A stretch of DNA of 64,000 nucleotides. Origin: Anthoceros angustus (lineage: Eukaryota > Streptophyta > Anthocerotopsida > Anthocerotales > Anthocerotaceae). The DNA lies in the NCBI GenBank assembly GCA_010909165.1, contig VJWM01000044.1, forward strand, positions 2,108,001-2,172,000, in the 5' to 3' direction. The notes beneath the pieces are model-generated. The model did no database searches, was not told the DNA's origin, and worked only from the letters and a program-made list of their open reading frames with translations. The position numbers and the translations under genes are program-made. Of the stretch, positions 1 to 9,876 are shown piece by piece. Every line of letters starts with the position of its first letter. The stretch's first letter is position 1.

Positions 1-989
1 GGCCTCATAGTGGTATTGGTAAAATTTCCGGCCTAGCTGGCACGGTTGCTCGGTTAGGCAAAACACATTATAAGTCCTCTCGGGATGGTGCCATGGGTTC
101 TAGTAGCGAACATGGGGAACAAATCGTCAGTTTATTCATCGTTGGGGTTTGGTTCACTTTCAAAAGGAAACAAGGCATATTTTGAAGGGTAACTTTGATG
201 TATAGAATATTGCATGAACATGTTGTCCCATGCATTCTTGTAGAAACAAATTTAATAGGTGCTATGGTAAAATATTTTTCAAATTGTGAAAATATAAGTT
301 TCAAGGCTTGTTTTGAAGGCCTAACCCATATGAGCTTAACCCATGAAGGTCTTGAAGGGGCTGGTTCGGATAAACCCTTTGCATGCCACACGAGTTCATC
401 ATGAAACTCACTTTATCTAGAAATTGCCTTTCCATCCAGAAATAGCCATCAACTTATGGATCTAGGTCAAAGAGGTTTATAATACACTATAAGAACTCGA
501 GCAAGATAGTCTATAACAGGTCGTAAGAATCATGTAGATTAGGGATTAAATGCTTTAGCAATGTGCTCCATCTTTTTAAAAACTCATAACATAAGCTAGG
601 ATTTCTAAGATTGGAGGTTTTTTGCCATGCATGCACCTAGTGTATGAAACTATAAGGACCAAGTTGCAATACCGTTTGAATTGGGAGAAGGTAAATACTT
701 AAAAAACATAGTAATCTAAGATTCCTAAGATTGGAGGGTTTTTGCTATGTATACACCTCATGTATTTTTTGAATATATAGACCTTATTATTGCAAGAATA
801 CACCATAGTGAAAATATGCTGTAATTAAAAAAATATAGCATACCTTTTTTGCATGGCCATAACAAATGGTGAATATGTCTGAATGTATATTATTTTAATG
901 ACTTAAAATGTGAATGACCTAGGGAACAAATAAGGGCAGCATGTCACATGAGGCGGTTTACATATGGGTAGAGAGTTCAAAGCTCTCAC
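1..989. other. AT-rich intergenic sequence, no gene seen
   Basis: No open frame here resembles a known protein on either strand. A short motif around 'aagattggaggttttttgc' occurs twice (about 609-628 and 728-747), which suggests an old local duplication. Nothing else could be supported. Confidence 0.6.
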
Positions 990-1217
990 AAATAGACCAC
1001 ATGGACACACATTTATAAGAACGTCGTTATTAAGCATCCTGCGCTTAGATCGGTACTTAGATGGGGTGCCTAAAGGAAGTGGATGTTTTTCTGTAAAAGT
1101 GATGTTATTAAGCATCCTGCGCTTAGATCGGTACTTAGATGGGGTGCCTAAAGGAAGTGGATGTTTTTCTGTAAAAGTGATGGGTGATAAAAGTAGCTTA
1201 GGCACACCATTATTATG
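990..1217 (+). mobile_element. 5S-rRNA-like SINE, copy A (with internal duplication)
   Basis: This copy shares the head 'tggacacacatttataag' with copies C and D. A body containing 'ATTAAGCATCCTGCGC' and 'GGTACTTAGATGGGGTGCC' follows. That body resembles the internal promoter of plant 5S rRNA (AGTTAAGCGTGCTTGGGC, then AGTACTAGGATGGGTGACC). The body is present twice as a perfect 78-bp tandem repeat (1027-1104 and 1105-1182). Each unit carries a T5 run that could stop RNA polymerase III. The 3' part (the hairpin and TTC tail seen in copies B-D) is missing. The family assignment is inference from sequence comparison by eye. Confidence 0.65.
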
Positions 1218-1668
1218 ACCAAATTATTTCGGGAAACCAGTTTGGTTCTTCGTGGCCGCCATTTTTTGCCTCCAAAAAGCTTCTTGTGTGGGCAAGATGC
1301 AATTACCGCAGACCGACAAACACTAAGTGTGTGTCAAACAATTTTATTTATAGAATCAAGTCGGAAGAAGTTTGAATTTCTGAACTCTTCCGGCCAGCAG
1401 CAGCTAATGACTTCGACTATAGTTTAGGTCGTCCAGTACTCGTGTTTTCACCAGTACAACCGACGGCTCACAACTCCTCTGCACCTCTCCGGTACACCAC
1501 CCACAAACCAGTTGCAACACACTTTACGTGGGCCTTTAGGCAAAAACCGACGTGCTCTCAGGGTCCATTTTGTTCCTACAAAATAAAAGACCTTGACAGT
1601 AGCCAAATTGACTGGAGATAAAGTTTCACGGTATGGTTCACCTGTTAAAATCCTTAGCAACTGTATAA

Positions 1669-1880
1669 TCAGTTGCCCGACTGTTGCAGGTTGATGAGCT
1701 TGCAATATGCTCCTTTCCTTGCAAGCAATTCCTTAGGACTGCCTTGTTCAATGATAGTTCCATCTTGCACAACTGCAATTGTATTGGCTCCCTGGATGGT
1801 GGACAGGCGGTGCGCAATGACAACAGTTGTTCTGCCTTGCATCAATCTATCCAAGGCCTCTTCTCTGATCCGCAGACATG
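1669..1880 (-). pseudogene. C-terminal fragment of an ABCB (MDR-type) transporter
   Basis: The reading frame on the minus strand encodes the last part of an ABC nucleotide-binding domain: '[20 protein letters not shown]' followed by [20 protein letters not shown], ending LINLQQSGN and a stop. VIAHRLSTI is the H-loop region of the second nucleotide-binding domain of plant ABCB exporters. Walker A, signature and Walker B (LLDEATSALD) should lie upstream, but I find none of them in the next several hundred bases. The piece is therefore about 70 codons of a gene of roughly 1250. It looks like a 5'-truncated relic rather than a functional gene. Confidence 0.65.
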
Positions 1881-1896
1881 TAGAAGTGCAGTACAT

Positions 1897-2946
1897 GGTA
1901 AGTTTGGCGTGGCCGCTGATGCTAGTGCTTGGAACATCGGGAATTCACATTGTGCTTCATCAAATTCCACTGGCGACAGGAGATAAAGCAAGCACGTAGG
2001 TAACAACAAATGCTGGTAGATGCAAACACAGCAATCTTGCGGCTATGCTCTGAATTCCGAACAGAACATTGATCAGTCGGACATGGATGTTGATCAGGAT
2101 GCTAAAATCTCACTTCTGAAATTCTCTCTTGTGGCTCCTGCACAGCCTATTACGTAATTGAAGACTTGGTGGATTTGCAATTACAGCCATGATGTCCTAC
2201 ATGCAGGCAAGTAAAGCGATGCATCACATCAGATATTCCAGATATCAGAGCTCAAACGCCAACTGCATGCAGTCACAGGCGCTAGCCTCTGCTTCTCCTC
2301 ATCCGCTGCTAGAGGCACGATGCTGTCAGTCGAATGTGCTGCAGCCACACACCAGCTAGTGGACCACAGAAATCACATCTACCGTTCGACGAATGAATTC
2401 GAAGGTAGGAGATGGATTGAAATGCCGGTACGGACCAACTTGAGCACACACAAGCAGCCATAGCCGGTCAGAAGCTACTGGGAACGGAGTCACGCGTGCT
2501 GTTGGAGCCCCTTGGCAGAAGCAGGATGGGCCTCCAAGTCGGAGCTTCATGGGGGAAGGAAGGGCGCCGGGTACGGTAGTACCAGCTTTTTATTATGCTG
2601 GTATATCGCTCTGTTCCTATGGCTGCACCCGATATAGGCGGTGGGTGGTCGTGACCGGCCGATCCCGTCGGCCACTTGCCACGATCCTCATTTTATTACT
2701 CATTTCCAACAATGATTGTGCAACACATTGTAGGTGAGTGACCGGGTACTCAATACAAAGGATTCTAGTACAGTTCTGAGTTGCCTGCACTAAGAGACGA
2801 TGGCCGGCTGGTTTGAGGCTCCAGACCCATGTTCCTACTTGGGAAGGAGGCGTGGGTCCAAATCCTATCCTAGCGATAAAGCAGTTTGATAAATACCGTT
2901 GCTGAGGGCTGCTTTTGAAAATAATTAGGAACAGTTGAGGCTCTCA
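1897..2946. other. Intergenic sequence, no gene seen
   Basis: Open frames here are short and show no recognisable domain on either strand. The end of this stretch leads into sequence homologous to the upstream region of the UPF0496 gene. Nothing else could be supported. Confidence 0.5.
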
Positions 2947-3600
2947 TCCCGCCTGTGTTGTATACAGAGGGATGTAGCAAGACAACTATGTCCAAGGAAA
3001 TCACACACCCGAGAATGTTCCACAAACCGATTTCTGTTCCCTGGGCGTGCGCCTCATCAGTGGCATAAGGGGACGTCAGTGGGTCCAAGTATGTATCGTC
3101 AGAAAGCACCCTCCGCAACTTGGCTGTCTGCAGATTACCACAAAGGGGAAGGTGCTTGCAACGAGGTTAAGCTTGTAAAGGGTGAACATATGCACTTGGG
3201 ACTGCGAAGCCCAGCAAAAGACAATCCGCAACCCAGCTGCTGACCATTTGTGGTGTAGGGCCCTAGCTTCCATGAAAATGCCCTGGGGCCGGAGTGGCAT
3301 GGGCAATGTGCCCGTGTTCCAGGACTACCAGCTCTGGAACTTCGAGCCTGAGGTGATGATCCATCGCGATCGATTGGAGTGCTGGTGCCTGTGGTTGCCC
3401 ATGGCTGGTGCTGGAGCTAGCGGGCTCGCACGGTTTCAGTCCATGAGCTTCCATGAGGCTAGGAGTATTAGTATGGGACACGAAGATTCCACAAGGAGCG
3501 ACAGCGCCAGCAGCAGGACTGCGCACGCGGACTCCGACCAGATCGACAGCGATCATAGCTGCTAACCTCTTGGTTTGCGATTAGGTAAGGTAGACTGGAA
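2947..3600 (+). pseudogene. Decayed 5' copy of the UPF0496 gene (upstream region and exon 1)
   Basis: About 600 bp align with the region 4480-5330 that contains the promoter and first exon of the intact UPF0496 gene downstream. Shared stretches include 'tgtccaaggaaatc', 'accagctctggaacttcgag' and the start-codon context. The frame beginning at 3401 reads ...GLARFQSM... like the intact gene. It then lacks about 55 codons (the [11 protein letters not shown]... to LVKFLSLK section), resumes at [12 protein letters not shown], and is shifted into a stop at 3563-3565. The splice donor after exon 1 is still visible near 3583 (ggtaaggtaga). This is a non-functional 5' fragment. A matching 3' fragment lies at 8440-9190. 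Confidence 0.8.
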
Positions 3601-4479
3601 CCAGGTCCGGATCTCAACACCTCGCAATTCCATGGCCATGCAGGCAGCAGCAGTTCTCATGGCGAATAAACTCACACAGCCCAGCGAACGGACACGAGAC
3701 CCGAACCCCCAAAGCGGCAGCTGCACGGCGAAATCAGAGAGCTCTATGGATCTGCTGGGATGAAGTTTGAATTGAAAACGCCCACCTCCCCGTGCTCAAC
3801 CGTGCTCAGAACATGGTGTCGTGACAATTCTTCCAGTGCAATCACGCTATGGGCTTAGGGAATTTAAGACCGAGGTGGAATAATCCGGACAGCACGATGA
3901 TCGGGAACCCTTTACAGCAGGCCTGCGCGCAAACCATTCAAAGTGAACCACCCAGTCTACAGGCGCTAAGGACTCACCCTTACCAGCATAGCTGCCCTTC
4001 TCTGGTAATCACAACTCGAAAGGTTGGAGCTATTTGATGACTGAGTTGATATCCACTGATCCACGAGTAGATGATGGATGGATGGATGTCCTTCACACGC
4101 ACACGTATTCGAAAACTGCATCCAACAACGGAGGCCACAACAGATGCTGCAAGGGACTAGCTTCGAGTAGCAAGCCTTGACAAACCACTGGTGGTCCACT
4201 CAGGCGAGGAGGAGCTGAATGATGCTTCCCGGTTGGCAATTGTGAGGAGTCCCCTTCCTCTTATACATCGCTCAGCTATCCTTGGCTATCCATCCAAGCT
4301 GGCGGAGGCATACCTCCGCCACACGCTTTCCTATCCTCATAGATTCCCCGCTTATCACGCTTCTTGCCGGAGTACAGCATGACTGCACTTGGCTGCCTAA
4401 GACGGAACAGAGACGTTTTCACACACCCGTCCTCCTCACGTCTTACTCGAACTCAGGTTATCGAGTCTCATCCCGCCTC

Positions 4480-4988
4480 TGCTAAACGATTGCATGGACA
4501 GCAATGTCCAAGGAAATCGCACACCCCGAGGATGTTTCACCAATCGATTTCTGTTCCATGGCCGTGCGGCCTGCGCCTCATCTCATTGGTGCTCAGGGGA
4601 CGCCAGTGGGCCCATGCACTGAGCATCTAGAGTCAGAAAGCATCCCTACGCAACTTGGCTGGCTGTAGTTAGGGCCATTGCTTACGAAAGGGAGCCGAGG
4701 GAGCTGCTTTCTTTCGGGCTCCACCCGCACGAAGGGGAATGTGCTTGGAAAGAGGCAAGCTTGGAAGGGTGAGAACGTTAACATGTACACTCGGGGGTGC
4801 CAAGCACAACAAAAGACAACCAACCCGCAACCCAACTGCCGACCATTTGTAGTGTAGGGTTCTAGCTTTCCATGAAAATGCTCTGGGGCGGAAGTGGCAT
4901 GGCTCTTGTGCCCGTGTTCCAAGACTACCAGCTCTGGAACTTCGAGGTCATGATCCCTCGTTTAGAGTGCTGGTGCCTCTGATTGCCC
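4480..4988 (+). promoter_or_regulatory. Upstream/promoter region of the UPF0496 gene
   Basis: The 500 bp before the start codon are recognisably duplicated at 2947-3400, upstream of the decayed copy. I see no clear TATA box or named cis-element, so the assignment as promoter rests on position only. Confidence 0.35.
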
Positions 4989-6615
4989 ATGGCTGCTGCT
5001 AGAGCTAGCGGGCTCGCACGGTTTCAGTCCATGAACTTGCATGAGGAGTACAGGAAGGCCTGCAGGACCAGCTCCTACGTCGAGCTGTGGATGAAGGCTC
5101 ACTGTCAGATGAAACAACAGCCTCTCGACTCTGGCAGCAAGTCTGTAGGTGACGCGTTGGAGGCCTTGAGCAAGATCTTCTCCGTGCCCAACAAAAAGCA
5201 CTTGGTCAAGTTTTTGTCGCTTAAAGACGATTCCACAAGGAGCGACAGCGCCAGCAGCAGGACTCCGGACTCTGACAAGATCGATATCATTGCTGCTAAC
5301 CTCTTGGACCCTGATCAGGTAAGGTAGAGTCGTATCTGGTCTAGATCTAGATCTGTGTCAGGAGTGAGTTTTTGTGACGGATCTCCTATTGGAATTCTCA
5401 CAGGCAGAAGTGGATGCGGTGCTGAGAGACATGGACAACCTGTGGGCCACCTCGGCCTCCTTCTTCAAGCTGGTTCTGGACTACTTTGACAACAGCCTGA
5501 AAGCATCAGATCTGTGTGGCGAGCTTCTCAAAAGTGTGGCGCAAGCCCGAGAAAACAACAGGATTGTGGAAAGTGCCATGAGCATCATACACTCGGAGAG
5601 CACCTTAGATCCCGTCGACACCTCGCAGGCAGCTGACACCAGCAATTCCGACGCCGACGACTCCATCCTGTTATCCGAGGACTCCAGCAGCAGCGGCGCT
5701 TCCCGCAGCAGTAGTTTATCCAAAGCTGCTGATGGTTGTCACCCGATTGATATAGATGACGAGCTTTCCTCCGCTGTCTACTCCCACAGCCATCACAAAC
5801 GCAGCTACATGCTCAGATCCGTCCACCAGGAGCTTCACAGCTACGTCGAAGCAGAGAACCCGTTCTTCGACATGGAACAGTTTCAACCAGTGTTAGGAGG
5901 GTTCGCTGACGTGCAATGCCGTCTGGACAGGAAGAAGAGAAAACTGGATACGCGGATGCGGATTTGCAAAGGAATGGTAAACATCTGTTCTGTTGTGCTG
6001 GTTACTACCTGTGAAGCAGTAGGGGTGTTAAGGGCAACCAAGGATGGAAAGGATCGGACTGACTCCGTTGGGTCTCCTATCAAGGGCTGTCTACAGAGAT
6101 GCTTCTATAACAGCAACATGAAAGCGTTCAAGGTTCAGGTATGGCTTGATCGGTGCTTGAAGCGTTCAAGCACTTCTTCGTGTGGACCTGTTTGCGTGTT
6201 TACTCACACTGAAAAAACGTCCACAACAGCTTGATGCAGCATCCAAGGGCACATACGTGGTGACTCAAGACCTCGACACCATCAAAAGGCTAGTTGCACG
6301 ACTCCGAAACGAGGTCGAACATACCAAAGGCAGGATAAGGTTTTGGAATCGCCAACGTGATGACCAGAATCCCGTTAATGTACAAGCCTCTTCCACCTTG
6401 AGACTCAGATATGTTATCTGTATCCGATACCTACCTGTTTGTTGACCTACGCTTGTGCTTGCTTGCAGGTCATGGTCGACCATCTAACAAAGAATCAGGC
6501 AGTCTGCTCCCAGCAGCTGGATGATCTTGAACAGCACATTTACCTGTGCTTCATGACTGTTAACAAAGCTCGGACCCTCATGGTTCAGAAAATTCTGTCG
6601 AAAGTAGCTCCATAG
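4989..6615 (+). CDS. UPF0496 (DUF677, At14a-like) family protein, 4 exons
   Basis: Exons 4989-5318, 5404-6138, 6230-6379 and 6469-6615 join in frame with GT-AG borders and give 453 residues. Family landmarks are in order. An N-terminal helical part ends with [21 protein letters not shown] Ser-rich linker follows ([19 protein letters not shown]). Next comes [17 protein letters not shown], then the basic [17 protein letters not shown] before a hydrophobic stretch ([19 protein letters not shown], a likely membrane segment). The C-terminal helices read [18 protein letters not shown] and [16 protein letters not shown]. Arabidopsis At14a-like proteins are plasma-membrane/cytosolic proteins suggested to link wall or integrin-like signals to the cytoskeleton. 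The function here is unknown. The start at 4989 is the first ATG and lies in a context conserved in the decayed copy. The gene is tail-to-tail with the MRL7-like gene. Confidence 0.85.
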
Positions 6616-6935
6616 CCTTGCGTGTAACCCTGCCGACAGTAGGACACCGTGTGTAGTTACAACTGTAGAACCTGTACTGTTAAAACTTACAAAATTGACG
6701 ACATGCTGACAAAAGCAAACATGGACCGATCCCTTCAGTACACTGGAAGCTTTGCTCACTCGAAACCAAAGACCTTTGCTCATACATCACGACATTTGAA
6801 CACTTGTTGTTAGCTTTTCCAACCAGCTTGGCCGCTTTGCTCCGTAGAAATAGTGAGCGGGAATCTGAGAGAGCTGGTCTGAAGCCATGAAACCTGAATA
6901 CGGCACACCAGACGAAAGGCAGTCATTAAGAGCTG

Positions 6936-8224
6936 TCAATCCCAAATGCTGTGCAAACTTTGTCGGTCGCTGGAAGCATGATGGAAAGCAACAACCAGCA
7001 AAAACTTGTATTGGGCAACAAGTTGCGGACCTTCGATGTGGTGAACTATCTTTCCAGACTTGATCAGTAAAACAACTGGGGTCTTTTCTATCTTCATTGC
7101 CCCAACCAGATCCACCTCAGTCCCAGCATCCAATTTGACAGCCTGCAATGCCCAAAACGGTTCATTATCCAGGTGAACCAGATCCGATGACCTGCACGGG
7201 AAAATGGAACCTTGTTCCCAACGTACCCGAACTGGTACTCGTGTCCAAATGGTATCCACCATCTTCTCCACCTCTTTCAACATTTGCCATCCCACACGAC
7301 CTCTGAAGAAGAGCAGGACAAGCCAGGACGTTAGGGCTCACACCAAAAGAGTTCGATACCTGGAAACAGCTTCAAAGACAGATGACAGGCGGACGGTACC
7401 CTGTCCCATATCGTTCATACACATAAACCACCACAGGACTCATGTTATCGAACACAGTGGGTCCCCATTCTGCAGCGGTTGTCTCTGACGAATCCTTTCT
7501 GATAGTCTTCATCCCAATTGAGGTCAAGCTCGTCATCACTGCCACTATCGTCTTCCTCTCCCGCTGTCCTATCCCTGGTCAACTTCACTTTTTTCTTCGT
7601 CAAAGAACTCCGACACTCTGAAGCCCCAGCCACTCTCCCCCTCAGGAGGCCATGTAGGGTCGTCTTCGTCCACAATAAGAGGATAGTCCTCGTCTTCGTC
7701 CTCGTCATAGTCGGGATCACTAGCACGTAACCTTTCCAACTCTTTCTCAATCCTTGCGTGCAGGGTCTGTCTGCCCTTCACCAGTAGAAGCGGTCCCCAC
7801 GTCCTCTTCATCATCCACTTCCGTTAAGGGCTCCTTCGATGTGGGCCGGCCTCCAGCACTACCCACTGCCACTCCAGTTCACGAGATACATCCTTCTCTT
7901 GCTCCTCAGGAACTTTAACCCTCCTGGGCCGTCCTCTCCCTCTTTTCTTCTCAACCTCCGGCGCAATCTCTTGACCTGCGGTGGAACATCTTATGCCTGT
8001 TGCCACCCTCGTAGCCTTCCAGTTACAGGTCAATGTGAATGGACGATCACCTGCCCCTGCAAAACAGAACCATGTTAGAATAGCATCCTCACAGGGAATA
8101 TGAAAAGGAGCTTCGAGAGGGAAACCATACAACGGATTCCCGAATGTCCATCCTCCACTGCATCCAATAACGATAACCTAGGAGCAGATGCCACTGTTCC
8201 AAGCCATCGGCCCGCCGCTGCCAT
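6936..8224 (-). CDS. MRL7/SVR4 (ECB1)-like plastid protein with thioredoxin-like fold; apparent frameshifts
   Basis: The probable start (8224) gives MAAAGRWLGTVASAPRLSLL, a plausible plastid transit peptide. Next come a basic stretch EKKRGRGRPRRVKVPEEQ, an acidic segment DPDYDEDEDEDYPLIVDEDD, then PTWPPEGESGWGFRVSEFF. The fold core is EWGPTVFDNMSPVVVYVYER, then AVKLDAGTEVDLVGAMKIEK and TPVVLLIKSGKIVHHIEG, with stop at 6936. This order matches MRL7/SVR4-type proteins, which regulate the plastid-encoded RNA polymerase and chloroplast development. Introns are supported near 7200 and 7300 (CGG|GTACGT and AGG|GTACCG donors). Two one-base shifts are needed to keep the conserved frame: one after FFDEE at an A6 run near 7590, and one at about 7500-7510. 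These are either assembly indels or true inactivation. The family call comes from remembered motifs. Confidence 0.6.
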
Positions 8225-8439
8225 GATCTCCTACAAACTGAGCTCAACCCTAAACCCTGGGCTGGATTTTGTGAGCTTTCACCTCCAAGCAACCCGCTAA
8301 ATTTGAAGTGATCGGCTGTCTTGCCACTCAGTGTACCGTAGCCATGTGCATCACCTGATTTCCTTAACGGTGAACATCCTGATGGCATCTCCACGCTCTC
8401 ATTTTCTAGTTCAGTGCTGCTTGATGTTCATCTTTTTTT

Positions 8440-9190
8440 TGTCTGAGGACTCCAGCAGCAGCGGTTCGTCCAAAGCTGATGATGCTTGTTTTCCGCCCGG
8501 TAGACGACGAGGCTTCCTCGCCTGACTATTGGCACAGCCGTCACAAGCGCAGTTTCATACTCTGATCCGTCCACCAAGACCTTCACAGCTACGTCGAAGC
8601 AGGAGTGTTGAGAACCATGATGGATGAGGAGGGTGGGCCTGACTCCGTTTCTCCCACCAAGTCCTGTCTAAAGAGATGCTTCCATAACCGCAAAATGAAA
8701 GCGTCCAAGGTCTAGGAAGGAGACACTTCTTCTTGTGGATTTGGTTGTCTGTTTACTCACTCTGACAAAATGTCCTCAACAGCTTGGAGCAGCATCCAAA
8801 GGCACATACGTGCTGGCTCAGGGCCTCGACACGATTAAAAGGGTGGTTGCACGACTCCGCAACGAGGTTGAATAAGACTTTGCATCGCCAACGATGACCA
8901 GAATCCAGGTCATGTACCTTGAGACCCAGGGTCTCCCTGATACCCAGATACATTATCATCTGCATCTGGTACCTACCTGTTTGTTGACCTGAGCTTGTGC
9001 TCACTTGCACGTCATGCATGGTCCACCATCTAACAAAGAATCAAGCTGCTCCCAACAGTTAAATGACCTTGAACAGCACATGACCTTGAACAGTGCCGGC
9101 AGCTATGCTTCATGACTGTTAAACAGAGCTCGAAAATTCTGTCGGAGGCAGCTCCTTAACCTTGCCTGTAACCATGCCGATAGTCGGACT
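8440..9190 (+). pseudogene. Decayed 3' copy of the UPF0496 gene (exons 2-4)
   Basis: The sequence aligns with 5685-6620 of the intact gene. It begins at the Ser-rich linker ([15 protein letters not shown]), continues through the exon 2 end (AAATGAAAGCG then CAAGGT), exon 3 ([18 protein letters not shown]-like) and exon 4. It carries in-frame stops and deletions: GTTGAATAA replaces EVE, and large parts of exon 2 are missing. Non-coding sequence after the stop also aligns (ctgttaaaacttacaaa, acatgctgacaaaagcaa). With the 5' relic at 2947-3600 it accounts for opposite ends of one gene. Confidence 0.8.
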
Positions 9191-9439
9191 CCTGTAATAC
9201 AATTGTAGATACATACTGTTAAAACTTACAAACTTTCACGACATGCTGACAAAAGCAACCGTAGTCTGATCCCGTCATTGTGCTGGTTGCTTTGCTGACT
9301 CAAAACCAAAGCACGTTGCTCATCCATCACACCCTTCCCACACTTGTTGTTCGCTTCCCGACCAGCTTGGCCGCTTTGGTTCTAAGAAATAGTGGGCGGC
9401 AATCTGACAGCTGATCCGAAGCCATGAAACCTGATATTC

Positions 9440-9545
9440 ACACCCGACGAATGGCAGTCAACAAAAACTTGTCTTGGGCAACAAGTTGCTGACCTTCAAT
9501 GTGGTGGACCGTTCAGCTACATCAAGCAGATCTGAAGTGGAAAAT
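9440..9545 (-). pseudogene. Relic of the 3' end of the MRL7-like gene
   Basis: The stretch 'acaaaaacttgt.ttgggcaacaagttgc.gaccttc.atgtggtg' at 9462-9503 matches 7000-7042, the last coding part of the MRL7-like gene. The duplication of the UPF0496 gene therefore ran into its tail-to-tail neighbour. No open frame survives. Confidence 0.65.
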
Positions 9546-9649
9546 GCCTGTGCTGCTTCTGCTACTCCAAGGACATAGGCCAGTTTTTTGGTGAATTTGA
9601 TCGGAGGACATTGGACAGTTGTGGAGCTCCCTGTGCTGCACATCAATTC

Positions 9650-9728
9650 AGCTTCCCTTTTCTCTTTTTGGGTTGTTTCTCCTCGGACTTCGGGGGTAGA
9701 TGAGATTTCCCATCTCTTCTATTACTAA
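9650..9728 (+). mobile_element. Short 3' fragment of a retroelement family (second copy at the right end of the window)
   Basis: The stretch with 'tttttgggttgtttctcctc' followed by 'ggacttcgggggtagatgag' and the palindrome 'gagatttcccatctc' is the reverse complement of 63519-63600 with few differences. It ends at 'ctattac'. It directly precedes copy B of the 5S-like element. It looks like the 3' untranslated end of a non-LTR retroelement. Confidence 0.55.
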
Positions 9729-9738
9729 GGCCTACTCG

Positions 9739-9876
9739 TTATAAAAACCTCGTGATTAAGCATCCTGAGCTTAGCTTAGGCACACATGGTACAATTTGTT
9801 AAGTTGTTAGGTACCAAGTCCCATGATGGAAATCCGTCCATAGTGGACTTCAATAAAATTCTTCTTCTTCTTCTAC
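9739..9876 (+). mobile_element. 5S-rRNA-like SINE, copy B (internally deleted)
   Basis: This copy runs 'ttataaaaacctcgtgattaagcatcctgagcttag' straight into 'cttaggcacacatggtac', then the tail hairpin region 'gatggaaatccgtc', 'agtggacttcaataaaat' and (TTC)n. The piece between two AGCTTAG direct repeats, which contains the second 5S-like box in copies C and D, is lost. Deletion by 7-bp microhomology is the simple explanation. Confidence 0.7.

Noticed and set aside
2840-2880. tRNA B-box-like string 'gggtccaaatcct'
   Set aside because: No matching A box or cloverleaf around it.
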